Below, piece after piece: positions 17,375-24,724 of a stretch of DNA of 64,000 nucleotides. Source of the stretch: SHAN690 sp038131955 (GTDB lineage: Bacteria; Bacteroidota; Bacteroidia; Flavobacteriales_G; Salibacteraceae); the NCBI GenBank assembly GCA_038131955.1, contig JAYPQK010000009.1, positions 186,001 to 250,000 of the forward strand. The letters are read 5' to 3'. A program made the position numbers and the translations under genes. The notes beneath the pieces are model-generated. The model did not search any database. It worked only from the letters and a program-made list of their open reading frames with translations, and was not told the DNA's origin. Positions within the stretch are counted from its first letter, which is position 1. Each line of letters opens with the position of its first letter.

Positions 17375-18046
17375 TCAATCGAACACAACAGCCAATTCGT
17401 CGAAGGACTTGCGTTGGAGGTCGGGAACTTTCGCATTGTCCGTCGGATAGCCTACTGGAAGGAGGAGGTAAGGTCTCTCATTGTCAGGACGTTCGAGTAA
17501 TTTGGGTAGGAAATTCATCGGGCTCGGAGTGTGGGTCAGTGTGGCCAATCCGGCATGGTGAATCGCATTGATCAACATGCCGCATGCGATGCCAACGGAT
17601 TCGTTTACATAGTAATTCTGGTGTTTGCTCCCGTCAGTATCGTATTCAAAAGCGCGTTTGAATACCACAATGATCCAAGGAACGGTCTCTAGAAATGGTT
17701 TGTGCCAGTCTGTCCCCATTGGCTTTAGGTCATCCAGCCATTGGTCGCTCATACGCTTGGTATAACTTTCATATTCCTCTGCTTCTGCGGCTTCGCGGAT
17801 CTTCTTTTTCATCTCGGCTGAGCGGACGACGCAAAAAGTCCAAGGTTCGCGATGGGCACCGCTGGGCGCCGTGCCCGCCGTTTTGATCACGTTCTGAATC
17901 ACATCGAAGGGAACGTCTTTGTCGGAAAAGTCTCGAATACTCCTGCGTCGATTGGCGTAGTCATAAAGTTCCCGGGCTCGTAGAGACATTTCGGATTCAT
18001 TGAAGTGAATCGCATCATAAGGGACGAAGGCGTGCGCTTGGCTCAT
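17375..18046 (-). CDS. Nitroreductase-fold flavoprotein, iodotyrosine deiodinase-like
   Basis: 223 residues of the FMN-dependent nitroreductase superfamily. It contains RRRSIRDF (33-40), TAGTAPSGAHREPWTF (56-71) and the PVGYPTDNAKVPDL C-terminal block, all closely matching animal and bacterial iodotyrosine deiodinases. The lid triad that binds the amino-acid zwitterion of halotyrosines is kept with exact spacing: Glu91, Tyr95 and Lys116. It could therefore reductively dehalogenate halotyrosines using FMN; characterised bacterial homologues exist. A general nitroreductase role remains possible. It is divergent from purN. Confidence 0.85.
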   Translation of the reverse strand: MSQAHAFVPYDAIHFNESEMSLRARELYDYANRRRSIRDFSDKDVPFDVIQNVIKTAGTAPSGAHREPWTFCVVRSAEMKKKIREAAEAEEYESYTKRMSDQWLDDLKPMGTDWHKPFLETVPWIIVVFKRAFEYDTDGSKHQNYYVNESVGIACGMLINAIHHAGLATLTHTPSPMNFLPKLLERPDNERPYLLLPVGYPTDNAKVPDLQRKSFDELAVVFD

Positions 18047-18056
18047 AGGTCGTACT

Positions 18057-18064
18057 TACTTTTG
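18057..18064 (+). promoter_or_regulatory. -7 promoter element (TACTTTTG) for purN
   Basis: TACTTTTG fits TAnnTTTG, with a C following. It lies in the 50-nt gap between the divergent deiodinase-like gene and purN, 32 nt before the purN ATG. Confidence 0.4.
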
Positions 18065-18096
18065 CCGCTCAAGGTAATCAACCTACTCGTTCAGCT

Positions 18097-18669
18097 ATGC
18101 CGACACGTATTTCAGTCTGTGCCTCAGGAACCGGATCCAATACTAGAGCGATCCTCGAGTTCTTTCAATTTGACTATGACGTAGAGGTGTCTTTGATAGT
18201 GACCAATCGTCCGGATGCCGGAGTGATCCAAGTGGCCGAGGAGTGGAAGGTGCCTTATGCGATCATCGGTAAGTCGGACCTTTCGGATGAGGAATTGGTA
18301 TTGGCTGTGCTCGAGGAGTATCAGGTAGACGTGATCATATTAGCCGGGTGGTTGCTCTTGATCCCTGGATACCTTGTTAAGGAGTTCAAAGGGCGGATTC
18401 TTAACATCCACCCCGCACTTCTACCCAAGTTTGGCGGCAAGGGAATGTGGGGTTCGCATGTGCACAAGGCGGTTCATGAGGCAAATGAGCGAGAGTCGGG
18501 GATCACGATCCATCTAGTGAATGAGCACTATGATGAGGGTGCAATCTGGGCGCAGCATAAAGTGGCGTTGGAGTCAAGTGACAACCCTGAAAGCATTGAG
18601 AACAAGGTCAGGTCCTTGGAGTTGAAACACTATCCGCAGGAGATAAAAAATTTCATCGAATCGCTCTGA
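18097..18669 (+). CDS. purN: Phosphoribosylglycinamide formyltransferase
   Basis: 190 residues, the PurN length. It starts RISVCASGTGSNTRAI, and the catalytic Asn103-His105-Asp146 set is present in LNIHPALLP and HYDEGAIW. It transfers a formyl group from 10-formyl-tetrahydrofolate to GAR, the third step of purine synthesis. It stands alone; no other pur gene is in the window. Confidence 0.94.
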   Translation: MPTRISVCASGTGSNTRAILEFFQFDYDVEVSLIVTNRPDAGVIQVAEEWKVPYAIIGKSDLSDEELVLAVLEEYQVDVIILAGWLLLIPGYLVKEFKGRILNIHPALLPKFGGKGMWGSHVHKAVHEANERESGITIHLVNEHYDEGAIWAQHKVALESSDNPESIENKVRSLELKHYPQEIKNFIESL

Positions 18670-18734
18670 AGGCTAGGTGGTAGGGTTCAAATTCAATAAC
18701 TTGGGCGCACTACTAACCTAAAACCCGGCCGGAA

Positions 18735-21700
18735 ATGCCCCGATCTCTTTGGAAGACGCTTGGCTTATTGTCCATCGTTGCTACACTCTCCCTTGGAGCT
18801 TTTAATATATCCGAGTCACATGCTTCGCTCTTTACTCTGCAGGATGCTGAAGTTGCCTTTGCCATTGATGGACCTCAAGGACACGGTGATGATCATGCCA
18901 CACAGCATGCAGGTAGTCAACAAGCCCATGCCGTGGAGGAGGTGGTGGAAGAACATGATGACCATGCCGAAGGCGGTCATCACGGACCGGATACCAGCCC
19001 GTTGTTCTTTATCATATTGGCGGTGTTCATTGGGGCGGCTACCCGGCACTTTTTGAAAGGTTTGCCCGTTCCGTTCACGGCCCTCCTGCTGATCATTGGA
19101 ATCGTTTTAGGGGTGTTGAATAGGATGGGGCTATTCGAGCATTGGGGAATTATTGACGTGAGTTTCATACACGATTCGTTGATATGGGCTGCCCATATCG
19201 ATCCTCACATGTTGTTCTTCATCTTCCTGCCGATCTTGATCTTCGAGGCGGCCTTCGCCATGGATCTGCACACGTTCAAGAAGTCGGCTACCAACTCGGT
19301 GATCTTGGCGGTGCCTGGAATTCTCGTGGCCTTGCTTTTGACAGGGACGATGGTCTATGCTATCGATGTATTGGATATCGGATTAGAGGGATGGGCGAAC
19401 TGGGGGTTGGCCTTCATGTTTGGTTCAGTGATCAGTGCGACTGACCCGGTGGCGGTAGTTGCCTTGCTTAAAGAGCTCGGTGCCAGTAAGAAGTTAGGAA
19501 CGCTGATCGAAGGAGAGTCACTGTTGAATGACGGTACGGCGATCGTACTCTTCATGGTGTTCTTTTTGCCGCTTTCGGGCGAAGCATCGGATACGAACGG
19601 ATTCATTGAATTCTTGCGGGTGGCTCTTGGCGGCGTGGGCGTTGGACTCTTGGTGGGGTGGATCACTTTACGTTGGCTCAAGGGGGTCTTCAATGATGCG
19701 ATGGTTGAGATCACGGTGGTTGTCGCTGCGGCTTACATCACCTTCTACATTGCAGAGCACTTCCTCCATGTTTCCGGCGTACTTGCCTTGGTTGCTCTTG
19801 GCCTTATGGTGGGTGGATTCGGGCGTTCGAGTATTTCACCACAGGTCGAACATTTCATGCATGAATTCTGGGAGTTAGCGGGCTTCATTGCGAACTGTTT
19901 GATCTTCTTGATCGTAGGTTTGGTGATCGCTAGTAGGACCGAATTCACGGCCAATGATTTCTTGATCTTAGGTATCGTATACGTCGGAATTCACATCGTG
20001 AGAGGTATTGTGATGTTGATGCACTATCCTTTTATGAAGAATGCGGGGTACGGACTTCCGAAGAAGGATGCGATCGTAGTTTGGTACGGTGCGTTGCGCG
20101 GAGCGATTGGCTTGGCCCTAGCCCTGATCGTTGCCGGCGTCGACTCCCAGACCATGGGTGATGCCATGGGGATCTCAGCGGCGGAGGCTACAGGGATCAA
20201 GGATCAATTCTTATTCCTCATTGCGGGTACAGTAACCTTGACCTTGCTGGTCAATGCGACGACGATCAAGATCCTCATTCAAAAGTTGGGCTTGCTGGAT
20301 ATTCCACCTGCCAAGGCATTGATGATCAAGGCATCAAGCGAGTACATGCGCAATTCGGCTGAGAATCACGTTCAGAAGTTGAAGAAGGATCGCAATTTAA
20401 GAAGAGCGAATTGGAGTACCGTAGCTGAATACTTGCCCAAAGAGATTTCCTTGATAGAGGATATCGATGAAACGAAGTTGAATGTAGCCAAGATGGCTGA
20501 GCATCGTACTCGTATTCTCGAGAAAGAAAAGAGTAGTTACTGGCGACAGTTCAAGGATGGAATGTTGGGATCTGAAGCGGTTCGAACGCTGACCGATACC
20601 GTGAATGAAATCCTCGATATCAAAGGGGAGGTTTCACTTTCTGCGCGGAAGGATCTTGAAGTGCTTTGGCGTCCACCGAATTGGTTGAGCACAGCACAGC
20701 GTATGCCCGTGATCGGTAAGATCACGGAAAACTCATTCTTCAATCGATTGGCGATCAGTTATGACTGTGCCGTGGGATTCACAGCGGCGCAGGAGGATTG
20801 TCTTTCCTTGTTGGAGAGTATGTATCGCGGAGAAGAAGAGAGCGAGCGATCAAACCTTGAGATCATCGAACAGGAGATCAATGAGAATATCATCTCTGGT
20901 CAGACTTTCATGCGCAATTTGAGGCAGACGTATCCAGAGATCTACCGTGCGATTGCGACCCGGAATGCCATTCGCTCCGTGTTGAATTATGAGCTGCATA
21001 CGGTGGATCGATTGAAAGGGAAGGGGCGCTTGAATAACAGCGAGGTAGCTCGATTGACCAGCGATATCGAGACTAGGATGAAGAAGTTGATGGAGAAGCC
21101 GCCGAGCATTCAGTTGCCGGAAACTAAGGAGTTGGTGAAGTCCATCGCCTGGTTGCAAGAGATGCCAAAGGATGCATTGAAGATGATCACGGAGCTCGGT
21201 CAGACTCGGATGTTTTCTAATGGTCAGCGTATCCTTAAGAACATGAATGCTAGTCATGGTTTGTACATCATCGCTAGGGGTAACGTCAATATCCGCGACG
21301 GAAAGCGCACCGTAGAGGTGCTCGGCAAGGGAGATGGCATAGGTGAGATCTTGTACTTGACCAAAGGACAGAGTCAGTTTGATATCATTGCTGAGACTCC
21401 GGTGACGGTGTTGGTTCTTTCGGCATCGAATGTTGAGCGCATTGTTCAGGCCCATCCGGATTTTGAAAAGATGATGTGGCAGCACGCTTTAGGTCGAATG
21501 GCGGTTCGGGCCTTGGCGAAGCACGAGAACTTCAAGCATCTGGATAAAAGAGCGATCAGGGTTATTGGTGAGCAGGGAGACTTGAAGATGCTCATGGACG
21601 GAGAGACGTTCACGGTTCCGGAAGGCAAAATGGCCATCATGGTTTCTGGAGAGGCACGATCGACGCAAAACGAAAAGTTGAGTGTCACTGATGCGAAACC

Positions 21701-21764
21701 GATCTCATTCAAGGAGTTACGTACCACATGTCGCTCATGGATCTTGGTGATCGATAGCAAATAG
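18735..21764 (+). CDS. SOS1-like Na+/H+ antiporter with His-rich N-terminus and cNMP-binding domain
   Basis: 1009 residues. A signal-like helix (10-25) is followed by a His/acid-rich stretch with eight His between residues 50 and 83. Next comes a CPA1 antiporter core of about 12 transmembrane helices (roughly 88-510) with ATDPVAVVALLKELG and LIEGESLLNDGTAIVLF. A long helical cytoplasmic segment precedes a cyclic-nucleotide-binding-like domain at about 815-920 (LYIIARGNVNIRDG to GDGIGEILYL). The order resembles plant SOS1 and bacterial NhaP homologues with regulatory tails. It should exchange cytoplasmic Na+ for H+ across the inner membrane. Whether the tail binds cAMP, cGMP or another ligand is not visible. 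Confidence 0.88.
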   Translation: MPRSLWKTLGLLSIVATLSLGAFNISESHASLFTLQDAEVAFAIDGPQGHGDDHATQHAGSQQAHAVEEVVEEHDDHAEGGHHGPDTSPLFFIILAVFIGAATRHFLKGLPVPFTALLLIIGIVLGVLNRMGLFEHWGIIDVSFIHDSLIWAAHIDPHMLFFIFLPILIFEAAFAMDLHTFKKSATNSVILAVPGILVALLLTGTMVYAIDVLDIGLEGWANWGLAFMFGSVISATDPVAVVALLKELGASKKLGTLIEGESLLNDGTAIVLFMVFFLPLSGEASDTNGFIEFLRVALGGVGVGLLVGWITLRWLKGVFNDAMVEITVVVAAAYITFYIAEHFLHVSGVLALVALGLMVGGFGRSSISPQVEHFMHEFWELAGFIANCLIFLIVGLVIASRTEFTANDFLILGIVYVGIHIVRGIVMLMHYPFMKNAGYGLPKKDAIVVWYGALRGAIGLALALIVAGVDSQTMGDAMGISAAEATGIKDQFLFLIAGTVTLTLLVNATTIKILIQKLGLLDIPPAKALMIKASSEYMRNSAENHVQKLKKDRNLRRANWSTVAEYLPKEISLIEDIDETKLNVAKMAEHRTRILEKEKSSYWRQFKDGMLGSEAVRTLTDTVNEILDIKGEVSLSARKDLEVLWRPPNWLSTAQRMPVIGKITENSFFNRLAISYDCAVGFTAAQEDCLSLLESMYRGEEESERSNLEIIEQEINENIISGQTFMRNLRQTYPEIYRAIATRNAIRSVLNYELHTVDRLKGKGRLNNSEVARLTSDIETRMKKLMEKPPSIQLPETKELVKSIAWLQEMPKDALKMITELGQTRMFSNGQRILKNMNASHGLYIIARGNVNIRDGKRTVEVLGKGDGIGEILYLTKGQSQFDIIAETPVTVLVLSASNVERIVQAHPDFEKMMWQHALGRMAVRALAKHENFKHLDKRAIRVIGEQGDLKMLMDGETFTVPEGKMAIMVSGEARSTQNEKLSVTDAKPISFKELRTTCRSWILVIDSK

Positions 21765-21782
21765 TGGCTTCACGAAAAAAGA

Positions 21783-21812
21783 TTGCATCGATAAAAACTT
21801 CGTGTATATTTG
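21783..21812 (+). promoter_or_regulatory. Promoter upstream of the tRNA-Val(UAC) locus
   Basis: A TATATTTG -7 element (21805-21812) fits TAnnTTTG, and a TTGC-like -33 element (21783-21786) lies 18 nt upstream. The predicted transcript would run through the tRNA-like remnant before reaching the intact tRNA. Confidence 0.5.
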
Positions 21813-21874
21813 CGCCCCTTTTTGAGGGGAATCTTCCTACGCATTCGCATTTGCTTTGGAAAACTAACCTTTAA

Positions 21875-21960
21875 GGGTTCTTAGCTCAGCCCCGCCAAGG
21901 CGGGATTAGCAAAATCTACGAGATCAGAGATCTCTTGTTTTGCTGAATTGGTTCAGAGCT
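21875..21960 (+). repeat. Degenerate tRNA-like D-arm interrupted by palindromic insert
   Basis: The stretch starts GGGTTCTTAGCTCAG (21875-21889) and resumes with TTGGTTCAGAGC (21948-21959), which together equal the 5' half of a tRNA and match the intact tRNA-Val that starts 12 nt later. Between the halves lie about 57 nt with two hairpins: CCCGCC-AA-GGCGGG (21891-21904) and AGCAAAA...GAGATC-AGA-GATCTC...TTTTGCT (21908-21944). It looks like a decayed tandem tRNA copy invaded by a small palindromic element. Confidence 0.6.
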
Positions 21961-21971
21961 GGGAATTTTCT

Positions 21972-22045
21972 GGGAGCTTAGCTCAGTTGATTCAGAGCAC
22001 CTCGTTTACACCGAGGGGTCGGGGGTTCGAATCCCTCAGCTCCCA
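21972..22045 (+). tRNA. tRNA-Val (anticodon UAC)
   Basis: A complete cloverleaf. Acceptor GGGAGCT pairs with AGCTCCC over 7 bp, the D-stem is GCTC/GAGC, the anticodon stem CCTCG/CGAGG encloses loop TTTACAC (anticodon TAC), the variable loop is 4 nt, and the T-arm is GGGGG-TTCGAAT-CCCTC with one G-T pair. The discriminator is A; CCA is not encoded. Confidence 0.95.
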
Positions 22046-22056
22046 CTAGATGATCA

Positions 22057-22088
22057 AAGCCTTGCCGCACATCGGCAGGGCTTTTTTT
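22057..22088 (+). terminator. Rho-independent terminator of the tRNA-Val(UAC) transcript
   Basis: An 11-bp stem (AAGCCTTGCCG pairs with CGGCAGGGCTT, one G-T pair, loop CACAT) is followed directly by a run of seven T. It begins 12 nt after the tRNA. Confidence 0.85.
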
Positions 22089-22131
22089 ATTCCCCACACT
22101 GAGCTCGCTCGAGTGTGAGGGAATAAAAAAA
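22082..22131. repeat. Long tRNA-linked inverted repeat, copy 1
   Basis: TTTTTTTATTCCC pairs with GGGAATAAAAAAA over 13 bp, and an inner ACACT/AGTGT stem encloses loop GAGCTCGCTCG. It overlaps the T-run of the preceding terminator. The core and the downstream GGTTCCCTT motif reappear behind the second tRNA-Val gene at 29400. Confidence 0.75.
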
Positions 22132-22281
22132 GACCGAACGGCGCGTAGCGACGTTGGCTTTGGTTCCCTTGGGCGAGGTGACTTGGTACGTCGCTTCTTT
22201 TTCAGGATGGTGCTTTTTGTGTTCGCAACTGGACAAGGAAATTACACCAACAAGTACGATGAACATAGAAATAATTCTCAT
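22087..22281 (-). pseudogene. Truncated lipoprotein fragment resembling the RND-efflux adaptor N-terminus
   Basis: 64 residues. A lipoprotein signal (ISLSSCEHKKHH) leads into ATYQVTSP, a start typical of Bacteroidota RND-efflux membrane-fusion proteins (AcrA/CusB type), which normally run to ~350-400 residues. After TSP the reading frame enters the tRNA-linked repeat (from about 22175 downward) and stops at 22087. So the coding sequence is cut off by the repeat and the remainder is not adaptor-like. No RND pump gene is nearby. An alternative is a genuine small lipoprotein; the adaptor likeness rests on about 20 residues. Confidence 0.45.
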
Positions 22282-22419
22282 GATCTTTTTTTGAGAAATT
22301 GAATGAGGGAGATGATTTTCTCGGGTACGGGAATGACCCGATGTGAGGTCAGCTAGCTGACCACGGTCAAATAGTGAAAGATCAGAGCCTCAGCGCTACA
22401 GCCTTTCTAGGAAGAAGAT

Positions 22420-22737
22420 CTAAATGCGGTAGACGCAATCGTCCAAGTAAATGGGGATGTTCCAGCCATGCGGTGAGATGTTGGCCAGCTGGAACGGACG
22501 ATGCTCAGAAAGATTAGGAAAGAAACTAGAATCTACTGAGGTTAGGATCACGACCGCTAATGGAGCAGGAACGAGGTGTGCATAATTTTCCAAGATGTCA
22601 TCCTCAAACTTCGAGTCGAGCATGAAAATGCCGACCTTCTCTTCGGCTTCGATGTAGCCATCGGTCATCAAGTCTCCGCAAAAGGCGCACAAAAGCACTG
22701 CGGCTATAAGTTGAAGAAATATGGCTTTAATACGCAC
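22420..22737 (-). CDS. Hypothetical small secreted protein
   Basis: 105 residues from a GTG start at 22737, chosen because it places a hydrophobic signal segment (IFLQLIAAVLLCAFCGDL) at the N-terminus; an in-frame start at 22818 would add 27 basic residues. The mature part is acidic and ends NIPIYLDDCVYRI. I do not recognise the family. It lies upstream of, and on the same strand as, the truncated adaptor-like fragment, so it may be what remains of an envelope or efflux operon. That link is inference. Confidence 0.5.
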   Translation of the reverse strand: MRIKAIFLQLIAAVLLCAFCGDLMTDGYIEAEEKVGIFMLDSKFEDDILENYAHLVPAPLAVVILTSVDSSFFPNLSEHRPFQLANISPHGWNIPIYLDDCVYRI

Positions 22738-22891
22738 AATCCTAAATTCTGATGTAAGATTAGTAGATATCCAAATGCGTTTTCGATACCGTTTGCAGAT
22801 CGTTAACAAAATTGGCAAGACTGCCGTTTGTAACCTAAATTACCGACGGGATGCTTGATTCCTCCGTACTCTTGTAGGATTACAATTCATC

Positions 22892-23872
22892 ATGAAGTTC
22901 CAACCAAAGAAGTGGCTGCCCGGACTGGGTTATAGCTTTGCGCTTTCAGCGATTGCGTGGGTGGTGGCGCCATGGATCCCTGGGGTCAATGCTGTGCTCA
23001 TGGGGCTGATCTTAGGTATGTTGGTTGGCAATGTGTTCAAGCCAACGGAGCTTTTATCTCCCGGAATAAGCGAAGCGAGTTCCACGGTGCTTGAGTTGGC
23101 GATCATTTTGTTGGCATTTGGTGCGGGGTTCGATAAGCTGTCCAGTCTGGGTTGGAGTACGGTAGGAACGATTGCTGTAACCGTGCTGGTCATGCTCATA
23201 TTGACCAGTATCCTGAGTAGGTATATGAACTGTCCGCGATCAACGGGTCTATTGGTGGGATTTGGCACAACAATTTGTGGTTCGTCTGCCATTGCAGCTG
23301 TTTCACCAGCGATCGTAGAGGAAAAGCAGGATATCGGGATCGCACTGGCTGTAGTGAACTTACTAGGGGGGGTATTCATGATCTTGATGCCGCTGGGGCT
23401 TATGCAGTTTCCGGAACTAGAAGAACACGCCGGACTGATGATCGGGGCGACACTTCATTCGGTAGGAAACGTAGCCGGCGCTGGCTATACGATCGGCGAA
23501 GCCGCGGGTCTTGAGGCTGTAGCCGTAAAGATGATCCGAGTAGCATTATTGGCGCCGGCGGTTATTCTCTTTAGTTTGATCAATGGTAAACGCTCGTGTA
23601 GCTCTTTTTGGAGTCAATTCCGATTGCCTTACTACCTGTGGCTGTTCTTTGGAGTGAGTCTGTTGGTTACTTGGGTTCCCATGCCTGAGCTTGTCCTGAG
23701 CGGTGCAGGTTTTGGGGCAGACTTCTTATTGACCACTGCCATGGTGGCGATCGGACTCAACACGGGCTTCGGACGCCTGTATCGATCCGGGAGACGGGCT
23801 GTTGGTTTTGGAGCGGTCCTTTTCGGGTTTCAAGTGGGGGTTGTATTGCTTTTGGTCGAATTATTCCTTTAG
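22892..23872 (+). CDS. YeiH/UPF0324-family membrane transporter
   Basis: 326 residues with about ten transmembrane helices. GFGTTICGSSAIAAVSP and the repeated LGMLVGN and HSVGNVAGAGYTIGEAAG blocks fit the YeiH (PSE) family, annotated as putative sulfate exporters. The transport activity is poorly characterised in general. It stands alone, with a scarred region on either side and no sulfur-metabolism gene beside it. Confidence 0.86.
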   Translation: MKFQPKKWLPGLGYSFALSAIAWVVAPWIPGVNAVLMGLILGMLVGNVFKPTELLSPGISEASSTVLELAIILLAFGAGFDKLSSLGWSTVGTIAVTVLVMLILTSILSRYMNCPRSTGLLVGFGTTICGSSAIAAVSPAIVEEKQDIGIALAVVNLLGGVFMILMPLGLMQFPELEEHAGLMIGATLHSVGNVAGAGYTIGEAAGLEAVAVKMIRVALLAPAVILFSLINGKRSCSSFWSQFRLPYYLWLFFGVSLLVTWVPMPELVLSGAGFGADFLLTTAMVAIGLNTGFGRLYRSGRRAVGFGAVLFGFQVGVVLLLVELFL

Positions 23873-23987
23873 AATTGACCCTGTCCGATCCTTATTTGCG
23901 AATGGGATGCGCAATGGCCTCTGGAATTGATATCAATTGAGGAAATGGGTTTTCTATCTTTGTTAGGACTAACCTAAACACCTCCTT

Positions 23988-24374
23988 ATGACCCTGAAGA
24001 TCGTATGTGGTGCTCGATGGATCATTGTTACTTGTGTTGCGATGCTCGCATTTGGATGCGCCGAAGAGCCCGACGTGAACGTGGAAGCGTTGGTGCAGGA
24101 GAATGCCGACTTGAAGAAAAAGGTGGCTGAGCAGGATTCGATAGTTACTCGGATCGGTGCCGGAGCCAAGTTCGTCAATGCATACCTGGATTCGTTGGAT
24201 CAACTGGAGTCGTCCATTAAGCGTGACTTGGCTGATCAAGAACAAGATTCCATCATTGTGGACAAGGTAAAGGCTGTAACTCAGCTGGTATCATTGAACC
24301 GACACATTGTTGAAGATCTGAGAAAGTCTTTGGGAGAAGATAATCTGGCCGCTCAGCTGTTTCTAGTATGCTGA
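23988..24374 (+). pseudogene. Truncated coiled-coil lipoprotein, paralogue of the 8710 gene
   Basis: 128 residues. A lipoprotein signal (VAMLAFGCAEE) leads into coiled coil. The segment KVKAVTQLVSLNRHIVEDL continuing to GEDNLAAQLF aligns with the 288-residue lipoprotein at 8710 (KMRSIMELNQSYITRLEENLG continuing to SAHLF), but here the frame ends seven codons later with the C-terminal domain missing. The stop lies inside the 3' end of the convergent membrane-protein gene, and both genes lose family similarity at about 24360. The simplest reading is a deletion that fused two genes tail to tail. Confidence 0.6.
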
Positions 24375-24693
24375 GTGGGACGGCAAAAGGCAGGATGCTG
24401 AATGGTAGTACGAGCATGTTTCCGGTGACCAGCCACATCAATACAAAGCCCATCAGCCAGGCTAAACCGGTCGTTTCTAGAAAAGAGAATCGACGACTAA
24501 TGACATAGATCCCAAGAGCAAAGGCCAAGGACCATAACCCCCAGACGGCACCATTTATCGGCTCTCCAGGGAAGGTTAATCCGAGATTGGAATAGTGCTC
24601 ATCCCAATGCGATTTAAGCAAGAATTCATTCCGAAAGAACTCATTGACTGAGATCCAGATCGTGCTCAAGAGGATGGAAAGGAAAGGTTTCAT
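24253..24693 (-). pseudogene. Truncated small integral membrane protein
   Basis: 146 residues from the ATG at 24693, chosen because the protein then begins MKPFLSILLSTIWISVNEFF. Three to four hydrophobic helices are present (WGLWSLAFALGIYVISRR, TTGLAWLMGFVLMWLVTGN, LVLPFSILPFAVPLSILE), resembling a small conserved Bacteroidota membrane protein. After LSILE the frame runs into antisense of the lipoprotein fragment (residues ~113 onward are soluble and Pro/Cys-rich), replacing the expected last helix. It is probably non-functional, or a new hybrid. Confidence 0.5.
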
Positions 24694-24724
24694 CGAGGTT
24701 GGTTTCGACCAAAATAGCGAAAGA

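Noticed and set aside
20850..21485. 211-codon antisense frame within the antiporter tail
   Set aside because: Opposite strand of the cNMP-domain region; no domain in the product.
21783..22131. Riboswitch or attenuator instead of a tRNA remnant
   Set aside because: The sequence matches tRNA halves closely and no downstream coding gene would be regulated; the tRNA explanation is simpler.
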